From positions 992,001-1,056,000 of the forward strand of contig NZ_JAQOUE010000001.1 of assembly GCF_032191465.1 (NCBI RefSeq): 64,000 nucleotides of DNA, given 5' to 3'. This DNA comes from Candidatus Nitronereus thalassa (lineage in GTDB: Bacteria > Nitrospirota > Nitrospiria > Nitrospirales > UBA8639). Under the pieces are notes generated by a model that was not told the origin of the DNA, made no database searches, and worked only from the letters and a program-made list of their open reading frames with translations. Positions 17,977-26,246 of this stretch are shown in pieces (the first letter of the stretch is position 1; each line of letters starts with the position of its first letter). Both the position numbers and the translations under genes were made by a program.

Positions 17977-18453
17977 ATGAAACAAATTATAATCGACGCC
18001 AATCTAATGGTTCTCCTTGTCGTGGGATTGACTAATCCTGATCTTATTGAGAGGCATAAACGCACAAGAAAAGTTTTTCAGAAAGAAGATTTAGATTTGT
18101 TAAAAAAAGTCCTGTCTGGTTTCGATCAAATTCTTTTAACACCTCACATTCTAACCGAGACTTCGAACCTTGTCTCACAAATAGGGGAACCTGCGATTTC
18201 CCAGGTAAGAATCACTTTATCCAAATTGTTGCAGTCTATTGAGGAGACCTTTGATCCTAGTGTTGAAGTTGTCAAGCATCAATCATATGTAAGGCTTGGA
18301 TTAACAGACTGTTCTATTTTGAGATTAATGGGGAAAAGTGTGACCTTATTAACAGCAGATTTAAGTTTATTTTTAGATGCAGCCAAAAGCAATCCTAATG
18401 CCATCAATTTTAATTACCTGCGCCAAGAAAGACTTATGGATTTCACCGGTTAA
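17977..18453 (+). CDS. PIN-domain ribonuclease-like protein, candidate toxin
   Basis: The protein has 158 residues. The four acidic residues of PIN nucleases are present and in order: Asp7 (IIIDANLM), Glu61 (TPHILTETSN), Asp111 (LGLTDCSIL) and Asp128 (LLTADLSLF). It should therefore be a Mg2+-dependent RNase if folded as expected. It differs from classic VapC in having a longer first helix region (about residues 20-48, Lys/Arg/Glu-rich). It follows the 93-residue gene with a four-base gap. It may form a toxin-antitoxin or abortive-infection pair, or a non-toxic RNA-processing unit; no test of toxicity can be made from sequence. Confidence 0.75.
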   Translation: MKQIIIDANLMVLLVVGLTNPDLIERHKRTRKVFQKEDLDLLKKVLSGFDQILLTPHILTETSNLVSQIGEPAISQVRITLSKLLQSIEETFDPSVEVVKHQSYVRLGLTDCSILRLMGKSVTLLTADLSLFLDAAKSNPNAINFNYLRQERLMDFTG

Positions 18454-18606
18454 AACCAGCGTTTTTCTAATACAGCATCTAGGTTTTCTAGTAAAAGTCT
18501 AAGCCGGAGGAGTTTTAGGGTCAAGTCTTGCAGTGCCACACTAATAGAACTCCTGATTTACAGTTGTTTCCCTGCAAGATTTTTTCGCCAAATGATCCGA
18601 AATGAA

Positions 18607-20088
18607 TTATGGGAGAGGGATCGCTGAAGAAGTTGCCACGGAAACCAGTGGACCAGGATACACACCTAGGACCACGACACCGGCGACGGCAAAGGCGAGG
18701 ACCACTGTGGCTGTTGGCGAAAGCGCGAGACGGGTTTCGCCTTCCTGTTCGGATGAGGGTTCGCGCATGTACATGACCATGACGACGCGTAGGTAGTAAA
18801 ACGCAGAGACGGCTGCAAAGACCAGCCCTACGACAGCCAACCATGTGAGACCAGCATTGACCGCAGCCATAAAGAGATAAAACTTTCCAATAAACCCTGC
18901 GGTGGGCGGAATGCCGGCCAACGACACCATAAATAGCATCATGAGAAAGGCTGCGCCTTTGTGGCGTTTGGCAAGGCCGGTGAAATCATCCAACTCTTCG
19001 CCTTCCAACCCTCCCCGCCGTAAAATCGCTACCATGGCGAATGCGCCTATGGTCATAAACGAGTAAATGGCTAAGTACAACATGATACTCGTCACGCCAG
19101 CAGAAGCCACGCCAGCTCCGGTGCCCATCCACCCGGCTACGACCACGCCGATTAACGCATAGCCCGCATGGGCAATACTCGAATAGGCCAACATCCGTTT
19201 GATGTTGTTCTGGACGATCGCCACAATATTCCCCAAAATCAGCGTGAGGACACACATGCCTAAGATCAGCCCGCTCCAATTCGGTTTGACCCCGCCAAAG
19301 CCTTCGAGCAAGACACGTAGGAATGCCGCAAAGCTGGCGGCTTTGGACGCAACGGCCATAAATGCCGTGACCGTTGTCGGAGATCCTTGATACACATCCG
19401 GTGTCCACATGTGAAAGGGTACCGCCGCCACTTTAAAAGCAAACCCGGCAATGATGAGCATCAGGGCAATGAGGACCAATGGATCGTTGAGCCCTCGTTC
19501 AGCGACGGCCGCAGCGATATCAATGAGTCGTGTACTACCGGCGGCACCAAAGGTCAGCGAAATCCCATACAATAGAAGGCCCGAAGAAAAGGCTCCCAAG
19601 ATAAAATACTTGGCCGAGGCCTCAATGGACTTGGCTTCGAAGCGTTTGAACCCCGCCATGATATAGAGGGAGATCGACATGAGTTCGATGCCTAAATAGA
19701 TCACCAAGAGATCAGAGCCAGAAACCATGATCATCATGCCCGTGAGAGAAAGCATGATGAACCCATAGAACTCTGCGAGGTCGATTCTCTCTTCTTTGAG
19801 ATATCCAATCGACAACAGAATGGTCAGGCCGCTCACCACATATAAGAGCAACTTCCAAAACGAGGCATAGGAATCGACCATCACCAAGTCGCTAAAGGCA
19901 AAGGTCTTGTCGCCCATTCCTACTGCGGTGACAAAAAAGCAGACTACCAGGGTGCCCACACACATCCAGGCAAGAATATCTTTTTTTGCCTGAGGCATGA
20001 TGGGATCAAGCACGAACAGTAGGCAGGCGGCGAAGACCACGAGCAATTCGGGCAGGATAGTGGCCAGATCGGCTAGAGGAATACTCAT
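18607..20088 (-). CDS. nuoN: NADH-quinone oxidoreductase subunit N
   Basis: The protein has 493 residues with about 14 membrane helices. It is an antiporter-like proton-pumping subunit of complex I. The helix-5 glutamate is in IYLGIELMSISLYIMAGF and the helix-7 lysine in FAFKVAAVPFHMWTPDVYQGSP. It is the last gene of the nuo operon; its start overlaps the stop of nuoM by four bases (ATGA). Confidence 0.95.
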   Translation of the reverse strand: MSIPLADLATILPELLVVFAACLLFVLDPIMPQAKKDILAWMCVGTLVVCFFVTAVGMGDKTFAFSDLVMVDSYASFWKLLLYVVSGLTILLSIGYLKEERIDLAEFYGFIMLSLTGMMIMVSGSDLLVIYLGIELMSISLYIMAGFKRFEAKSIEASAKYFILGAFSSGLLLYGISLTFGAAGSTRLIDIAAAVAERGLNDPLVLIALMLIIAGFAFKVAAVPFHMWTPDVYQGSPTTVTAFMAVASKAASFAAFLRVLLEGFGGVKPNWSGLILGMCVLTLILGNIVAIVQNNIKRMLAYSSIAHAGYALIGVVVAGWMGTGAGVASAGVTSIMLYLAIYSFMTIGAFAMVAILRRGGLEGEELDDFTGLAKRHKGAAFLMMLFMVSLAGIPPTAGFIGKFYLFMAAVNAGLTWLAVVGLVFAAVSAFYYLRVVMVMYMREPSSEQEGETRLALSPTATVVLAFAVAGVVVLGVYPGPLVSVATSSAIPLP

Positions 20089-21656
20089 TGAACCAGGGCC
20101 TCCCGACCGGAATCCGGAGACACAGATTCAGACAGCACCAACGTGGTGGGAATGTTTGGGGCTGGCATTTCCACGGTCATGACTTTGACTTCTTGCTGGA
20201 TGAGGTTATCCACGGTGGCATGCATCACATCGAGGAGCGGTTTGGGGTACAACCCAATCAAGAACACAAACAACACCAGAGGAACCAACATCCCCCATTC
20301 ACGAAGATTTAAATCTGAAAGTTTCGAGGCCATCTGTTGCGACGGCTGTCCATATACCACACGCTGTAACATCCACAGGATGTACGCTGCTGCGAGAATC
20401 ACGCCAAGCGCCGCGAACGTGGCGGTTATTTTGCTCCACATGAACGTTCCCACCAACACGAAAAATTCACCAACAAAACTATTCATCCCTGGCAGCCCAA
20501 CGGAGGACAGGGAAAAAATGACCAAAAACGTCGCATAGCAAGGCATGGGTTTGGCGAGACCCGAGTTATCGACAATCTCACGGCTATGGGTTCGCTCATA
20601 AATAATGCCCACGCACATAAACAGCCCACCGGTGGTAATGCCGTGATTCACCATTTGCAAAATCGCACCCTCAATTCCCTGTGCATTCATCGCAAAAATC
20701 CCAAGCGTCACAAACCCCATGTGACTGACACTGGAATAGGCAATGAGTTTCTTCAGGTCGGACTGCGCAAAGGCCATATAGGCCCCATAGATAATCGCAA
20801 TCACCGACAAGGTCATAATGATCGGGGTAAAGGAGAGCGAGGCATCAGGCAGCATGGGCAAAGAAAATCGGAGAAAGCCATAGGTGCCCATCTTGAGCAA
20901 CACACTAGCAAGAATAATACTGCCGGCCGTCGGCGCTTCCACATGAGCATCCGGCAACCATGTGTGAAACGGAAACATCGGCACCTTGACGGCAAACGCC
21001 GCAAAGAACGCCCAGAACAACCAGGCCTGTAAGGTGGGTGAATAGGCCGATTGGCTGAGCGATAATATATCGAACGTGTTTTCTCCTGAACTAAAGAAGA
21101 GCACGATGATCGCCACCAACAGCAACACGCTCCCCGCCAATGTATAAAGGAAAAACTTGATTGCGGCATAGACCCGGTTTGGCCCGCCCCACACCCCAAT
21201 CAACAGATACATGGGAATGAGCATGGTTTCCCAGAAGATGTAAAACAACACGAAATCTAATGACACAAACACACCAACGGTAGCCGTCTCCATCACCAGC
21301 AGGCTGATCATGAATTCGCGCACCCGCGTGCTAATCGACGTCCAGGACACCAAAATACAGAGGGGCGTCAGAAATGTGGTAAGCAGCACGAGCGGCAAGC
21401 TAATGCCGTCGATCCCAACGGCATAGTGAATGGATGGCGAGGCAATCCATTGATGCTTCTCCACAAACTGCATGGCAGGCGTGGATTCATTGAACATGAT
21501 CCACAACGGCAATGAGGCGAGAAGGACGACCAAGGAGGCACCCAGACCAATCCACTTCGCCATCTCTTCTTTAGCCAAAAGAATCGCTGCCACTCCCAAG
21601 AGTGGGAGAAAGACGACTAACGTGATCCAGGGGAATCCGCCTGAGGAAACAGTCAT
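20085..21656 (-). CDS. nuoM: NADH-quinone oxidoreductase subunit M
   Basis: The protein has 523 residues with about 14 membrane helices. It is the second antiporter-like pump of the membrane arm. The key glutamate is in FYIFWETMLIPMYLLIGVWGG and the lysine in FAVKVPMFPFHTWLPDAHVEAP. The C-terminus carries a soluble tail (MPAPNIPTTLVLSESVSPDSG) beyond the last helix. It lies 88 bases downstream of nuoL. Only one nuoM is present here. Confidence 0.95.
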   Translation of the reverse strand: MTVSSGGFPWITLVVFLPLLGVAAILLAKEEMAKWIGLGASLVVLLASLPLWIMFNESTPAMQFVEKHQWIASPSIHYAVGIDGISLPLVLLTTFLTPLCILVSWTSISTRVREFMISLLVMETATVGVFVSLDFVLFYIFWETMLIPMYLLIGVWGGPNRVYAAIKFFLYTLAGSVLLLVAIIVLFFSSGENTFDILSLSQSAYSPTLQAWLFWAFFAAFAVKVPMFPFHTWLPDAHVEAPTAGSIILASVLLKMGTYGFLRFSLPMLPDASLSFTPIIMTLSVIAIIYGAYMAFAQSDLKKLIAYSSVSHMGFVTLGIFAMNAQGIEGAILQMVNHGITTGGLFMCVGIIYERTHSREIVDNSGLAKPMPCYATFLVIFSLSSVGLPGMNSFVGEFFVLVGTFMWSKITATFAALGVILAAAYILWMLQRVVYGQPSQQMASKLSDLNLREWGMLVPLVLFVFLIGLYPKPLLDVMHATVDNLIQQEVKVMTVEMPAPNIPTTLVLSESVSPDSGREALVQ

Positions 21657-21744
21657 GTCAGTGATAAAACTCCAGAAAAAAATTCTTCAGCGATTTTCTT
21701 TCAACAATGGGTGAACCATCACTCAGCAATCTTCAAATGGAAAT

Positions 21745-23643
21745 CTAGAAGAACACGTAGGCCGTGAGGATCAGCACTGCACCCACGGTCATACCCAACG
21801 CATAGTTTTGCGTCTCACCCGTTTGAATGAATCGTGCCATCCATCCCCACCAGGCAAACCCACGCGCCACACCATTCACCGCGTTATCGATGATGGCGAT
21901 ATCAACCTTCTTCCACATTTGGTCCGCGATTTTAAACGTGGGGTTCACAAACACTTTGTCATAGCCCTCATCCACGTACCATTTATTGAGTGAAGCTTGA
22001 TACAGAGTTTGCCATTGAGTCATCAGCCGATCCGGAATGTCTGGCGATTTCACATAGAAGAGATATGCCATTCCAATACCAGTCAGCCCCGCGAGTGTCG
22101 CCATAACCATGATGCCCATGGCCGCTGGTCCATGATGCCCCTCGCCCTCGCTTCCGGGGAAAGCATGTTGAAGAAACTCTGGGATGCCAATGTATCCAGT
22201 GACAATGCTCAACACCGCCAACACCAACAAGGGTACGGTGACGACCTTGCTGGGTTCATGAATATGGCTCGCATGAGCCGGGTCCACACGCGATTCTCCC
22301 CAGAACGTGACAAAGACTAAACGGAAGCTATAAAACGCCGTCATCCCGGCAGTGATCACTCCCAATACGGTGAGCACTTGACCCAGTGAACCAGCATTCC
22401 ACGCCGACAAGAGCAACTCGTCCTTGCTAAAAAATCCTGCGGTGAGGGGAAACCCTGCTAAAGCCAAGGACCCGATCATAAACGTCCAATACGTGACGGG
22501 CAGTTTGTCCTTGAGGCCACCCATGTGACGCATATCCTGCTCATGATGCACTGCCAAAATCACTGACCCACAACCCAAGAACAACAGAGCCTTGAATGCG
22601 CCATGTGTCAGCAAGTGATAAATGCCTGCAACATATCCGCCTAGGCCACAGGCCATCATCATGTAGCCGAGTTGGCTCAATGTGGAATAGGCCACGACCC
22701 GTTTTATATCCGTTTGCGTTAACGCAATCGTCGCCCCGACGATCATGGTGAGGCCTCCGACCACAGCCACCACATCCATCGCCACGGGAGATAGGTTGTA
22801 AAGCGGCGCCAGCCTGGCCACCATGAACACCCCAGCCGTCACCATAGTCGCCGCATGAATGAGCGCGGAAATCGGCGTAGGCCCTTCCATGGCATCGGGC
22901 AACCAGACGTGTAACGGCACTTGTGCGGACTTCCCCACAGCTCCGACAAACAGGAGCAAACAGATCAATGTCATGGCCGACACTTCCCAGCCGCCACCAA
23001 GGGCCCCCATTAAATCAATCGTCGCCTCAGCCTGAGACGCGGCCCCTGTCAACACCGGCTGATATTGAAGCGTGCCAAATATGACAAACACCAACAAAAT
23101 GCCAAGCATGAATCCGAAATCGCCGACACGATTTACCAGGAAGGCTTTGGTGGCGGCAGCCCGCGCCGAAGGCCGTTCATACCAGTGACCGATAAGTAAA
23201 TAGGAACACAGCCCGACCGCTTCCCAAAACACAAACAACTGAAGGAAGTTATCGGACATCACCAGCATGAGCATCGAAAAGGTAAACAGCGCGATATTAC
23301 CGAAAAACCGGGCGTACCCTGGCTCACCATGCATGTACCCCATTGTATAGATATGGACGAGTCCACTCACGATGGTCACGAGCATAAGCATCGCCGCGCT
23401 GAGCTGATCAACGTACAATCCGATTTGAATGGTCAGGTCACCTGAAGATGCCCAGGTATAGAGTGGAATTTCCAACACATGGCCACTAGCTACTTCTGAA
23501 AAAGCCATCAAGGACAACAGGAACGACAGCCACACTGCCGGAACCGCAATCAGATGTGCTCGATCCTTCAGTTGATGACCGAACAACCCAATGATGATAA
23601 ACGCCAAGAGTGGAAGGAGTGGAATGAGTGCGTAGAGCATCAA
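21745..23643 (-). CDS. nuoL: NADH-quinone oxidoreductase subunit L
   Basis: The protein has 632 residues, the usual length with the long C-terminal lateral helix and an extra final helix. It is the distal pump of complex I. Conserved segments are FVFWEAVGLCSYLLIGHWYE (helix 5 glutamate) and GAVGKSAQVPLHVWLPDAME (helix 7 lysine), then HAATMVTAGVFMVARL. The lateral-helix region includes YVDEGYDKVFVNPTFKIADQ. Its start is one base after the nuoK stop. Confidence 0.95.
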   Translation of the reverse strand: MMLYALIPLLPLLAFIIIGLFGHQLKDRAHLIAVPAVWLSFLLSLMAFSEVASGHVLEIPLYTWASSGDLTIQIGLYVDQLSAAMLMLVTIVSGLVHIYTMGYMHGEPGYARFFGNIALFTFSMLMLVMSDNFLQLFVFWEAVGLCSYLLIGHWYERPSARAAATKAFLVNRVGDFGFMLGILLVFVIFGTLQYQPVLTGAASQAEATIDLMGALGGGWEVSAMTLICLLLFVGAVGKSAQVPLHVWLPDAMEGPTPISALIHAATMVTAGVFMVARLAPLYNLSPVAMDVVAVVGGLTMIVGATIALTQTDIKRVVAYSTLSQLGYMMMACGLGGYVAGIYHLLTHGAFKALLFLGCGSVILAVHHEQDMRHMGGLKDKLPVTYWTFMIGSLALAGFPLTAGFFSKDELLLSAWNAGSLGQVLTVLGVITAGMTAFYSFRLVFVTFWGESRVDPAHASHIHEPSKVVTVPLLVLAVLSIVTGYIGIPEFLQHAFPGSEGEGHHGPAAMGIMVMATLAGLTGIGMAYLFYVKSPDIPDRLMTQWQTLYQASLNKWYVDEGYDKVFVNPTFKIADQMWKKVDIAIIDNAVNGVARGFAWWGWMARFIQTGETQNYALGMTVGAVLILTAYVFF

Positions 23644-23644
23644 C

Positions 23645-23950
23645 TTACCATTTCAACAAACTGAAATCATCGACATTGATACTCTCATGGTGCCGATACA
23701 GCGCAATGATAATGGCGAGACCGACAGCGACTTCTGCGGCAGCCACAGTCAGCGCAAAAAAGACAAAGACTTGCCCCGCGAGGTTTCCTAAATACGAAGA
23801 AAAGGCCACGAAGTTGATATTGGTGGCATTAAGCATCAGCTCAATCGACAAGAGAATGATAATGATATTCCGACGAACGAGTACGCCCACGAGTCCAATC
23901 AGAAACACCACGCCACTTAGGGCCAGATAAAATTCCACCGGAACGTTCAT
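23645..23950 (-). CDS. nuoK: NADH-quinone oxidoreductase subunit K
   Basis: The protein has 101 residues with three membrane helices. Both glutamates needed for proton transfer are seen: one in [18 protein letters not shown] and one in [19 protein letters not shown]. The start overlaps the nuoJ stop by one base (TAATG). Confidence 0.95.
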   Translation of the reverse strand: MNVPVEFYLALSGVVFLIGLVGVLVRRNIIIILLSIELMLNATNINFVAFSSYLGNLAGQVFVFFALTVAAAEVAVGLAIIIALYRHHESINVDDFSLLKW

Positions 23951-24468
23951 TAGGCCTTGGGCTCCATAATTCCTTTTTTCGTTAGGATGATGGCTCCAAC
24001 CATGGCCACCAACAAAATCAGGGACGCGATTTCAAATGGAAAGAGATAGGTAGAATATAAAATCTCACCGATGGATTCGGTGTTGCCCACCGATGCCCCT
24101 GCTTCACCAGAGACTCCGGTCGTCGGTGTCGCCACGGAAAATCCTTGGCTCATTCCCAGCAATACGGCTTCCGTCAACAAGACCAAGCCCAGGAACATTG
24201 CCACGGTCCCCTGCTTATTGAATTGCTCATCGCGCTTGACATTCAAAAGCATCACGACAAAAAGATACAGCACCAATATCGCTCCGGCATAGACAATGAT
24301 TTGGATTGCCGCGAGAAATTCCGCATGCAGGGTGACATACAAACCGGCCACATGAAAAAACATGACCAGGAGGGAGAGGGCACTATAAATGGGATTCCGG
24401 AGCGCTACGACCAACGACGCCGTCAACACAATCACTCCGGCAAAATAGAAAAAAATTACCGTTCCCAA
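23950..24468 (-). CDS. nuoJ: NADH-quinone oxidoreductase subunit J
   Basis: The protein has 172 residues with five membrane helices. The third helix carries [17 protein letters not shown], the pi-bulge segment that changes shape during the redox cycle. The loop between helices 4 and 5 is rich in Gly/Thr/Ser ([19 protein letters not shown]). Confidence 0.95.
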   Translation of the reverse strand: MGTVIFFYFAGVIVLTASLVVALRNPIYSALSLLVMFFHVAGLYVTLHAEFLAAIQIIVYAGAILVLYLFVVMLLNVKRDEQFNKQGTVAMFLGLVLLTEAVLLGMSQGFSVATPTTGVSGEAGASVGNTESIGEILYSTYLFPFEIASLILLVAMVGAIILTKKGIMEPKA

Positions 24469-24549
24469 CGAATCGTCCTTTTACACCGATCCCCCTTCAG
24501 TTCCCTCCGATGCACTTGGCCCAGCAAAAGGAAATACGGGAGAAGTTAA

Positions 24550-25089
24550 TTAGAATTCTTTCTCGGGAATATCTTTGAACGAGACGTTGAAGTACGCAAC
24601 GTTCGGATGCTGAAATTCCAAGCGTTTTTCTTTGACGGGGAAGGCTCGGTCCCCAATGGCTAACAGCTGTTCTTTATTCAGTTGCAAGTTTCGTTTGTCA
24701 TACACCGCCCATTCATATTCCTGGGTCATCCCCAACGCATCAACTGGGCAAGCTTGGACACACATCCCGCAAAATAGGCACCGGGTCATGTCCATATAGT
24801 ATTCTTTGGCAAAGCGCTTCGTGGGTTCCCCCGGCACTTCCGCGCTCACCACACGAATGACTCGAGAAGGGCAGGCCGCCTCGCACAAATCACACCCCAC
24901 ACATTTCTCCGTGTCATCATCGTACTTCAGCAACGCCAACATGCCACGGTAATTACTCGGTAGCGGCTTCTTGATATGCGGGTATTCCAACGTGATTGGC
25001 CGATACCTGAGTAAATGCTGCATGGTCTGCTTCATTCCAATCAGGATTTCGTAAAAAATCAGCGTTTTGAGCCACTCTTTAATTTTCAT
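24550..25089 (-). CDS. nuoI: NADH-quinone oxidoreductase subunit I (2x[4Fe-4S])
   Basis: The protein has 179 residues. Two ferredoxin motifs bind clusters N6a and N6b: CVGCDLCEAACPSR and CLFCGMCVQACPVDA. The N-terminal amphipathic helix (KIKEWLKTLIFYEILIGM) sits on the membrane. It passes electrons from NuoG to the N2 cluster in NuoB. An 81-base gap separates it from nuoJ. Confidence 0.95.
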   Translation of the reverse strand: MKIKEWLKTLIFYEILIGMKQTMQHLLRYRPITLEYPHIKKPLPSNYRGMLALLKYDDDTEKCVGCDLCEAACPSRVIRVVSAEVPGEPTKRFAKEYYMDMTRCLFCGMCVQACPVDALGMTQEYEWAVYDKRNLQLNKEQLLAIGDRAFPVKEKRLEFQHPNVAYFNVSFKDIPEKEF

Positions 25090-25107
25090 CGAGTTTCGGC
25101 CTTATCC

Positions 25108-26169
25108 TTAGTTCGGGAAAATGTATGCCATGATGGACGTGATGACGATATTGCCCAAGGCAATCGGCAAGAGCACTTTCCATCCAAACCGCATCAGTTG
25201 GTCATAACGTAGTCGCGGCAACGTGGCGCGAATCCAGAAAAAGAAAAACAGGAAAAAATATACTTTTGCGGCAAACCAGAAAATTCCCGTAATCCAGGCA
25301 TAATCGCCGGGAGCCTGTAAAAACGAAAACGGGGCATGCCACCCTCCGAAGAAAAGCACCGTGGCCATACAGGACACGAGAATCATATTGGCGTATTCCG
25401 CCAGAAAGAAGAAAGCAAACCGCATGCCGCTGTATTCAGTAAAGAAGCCAGCTACGAGTTCACTTTCGGCTTCGGGCAAATCGAACGGCACTCGGTTTGT
25501 TTCAGCAATGGACGAAATCAAAAACACCACAAAGGCGATGATTTGCGGAAAGGGCAATGGTGCAAATGCATACCAATGCCAAAACCCGCCAGCCTGGGAT
25601 TCCGTGATTTGCACTAAACTCAGACTGCCTGCCAACAACAACACGCCAACGATGGACAGACCCACATTTAATTCATAACTGATTAATTGTGCCGCGGATC
25701 GCAACCCACCTAACAAAGAATATTTACTGTTTGATGCCCATCCACCTAAAATAATTCCGTAAGCCCCGATTGAGGCAAAGGCTAGGATATACAATACCCC
25801 AATATTAATATCGCTTATCACAAAAGGCTTAAATTCAACTCCAAAGAATTCCACGGTCCAATTAGGACCAAAAGGAATCACCGCGAATCCAATCAGCGCT
25901 GGTACCAGCACTAAGACCGGAGCCATGCTAAACATGATCTTGTTGGCACCCGCTGGGATGATATCTTCCTTGAAAAAGAGTTTGAGCCCATCAGCTACCG
26001 GCTGCAAAATGCCATAAGGCCCAACTTCCATGGGCCCCATGCGGTCTTGCATCCAACTGAGCACCTTGCGCTCCAATAGGGTGAGTACGGCCACAGTCAA
26101 TAACACCAGGCCCATGACTACACCGATTTGCGACAACGTGAGCGCCAATCTTATAGCGACTTCATTCAC
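25108..26169 (-). CDS. nuoH: NADH-quinone oxidoreductase subunit H
   Basis: The protein has 353 residues with eight helices. It forms the entrance of the quinone chamber: [19 protein letters not shown] and the acidic loop [20 protein letters not shown], both strictly conserved in the family, are intact. It links electron transfer to the proton pumps. Confidence 0.95.
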   Translation of the reverse strand: MNEVAIRLALTLSQIGVVMGLVLLTVAVLTLLERKVLSWMQDRMGPMEVGPYGILQPVADGLKLFFKEDIIPAGANKIMFSMAPVLVLVPALIGFAVIPFGPNWTVEFFGVEFKPFVISDINIGVLYILAFASIGAYGIILGGWASNSKYSLLGGLRSAAQLISYELNVGLSIVGVLLLAGSLSLVQITESQAGGFWHWYAFAPLPFPQIIAFVVFLISSIAETNRVPFDLPEAESELVAGFFTEYSGMRFAFFFLAEYANMILVSCMATVLFFGGWHAPFSFLQAPGDYAWITGIFWFAAKVYFFLFFFFWIRATLPRLRYDQLMRFGWKVLLPIALGNIVITSIMAYIFPN

Positions 26170-26246
26170 GGGTCTTCTCCTTCAATAAGCTTGTCCTCAA
26201 TGTATGTCTCAGCAACATGTCAGTCTTCGATGCGAATGAATGAAAT

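Noticed and set aside
18508-18580. Nested inverted repeats (AGGAGTT, TCTTGCAG) between the PIN gene and nuoN
   Set aside because: Loops are large and no T-run follows; pairing this long by chance is likely in such a gap.
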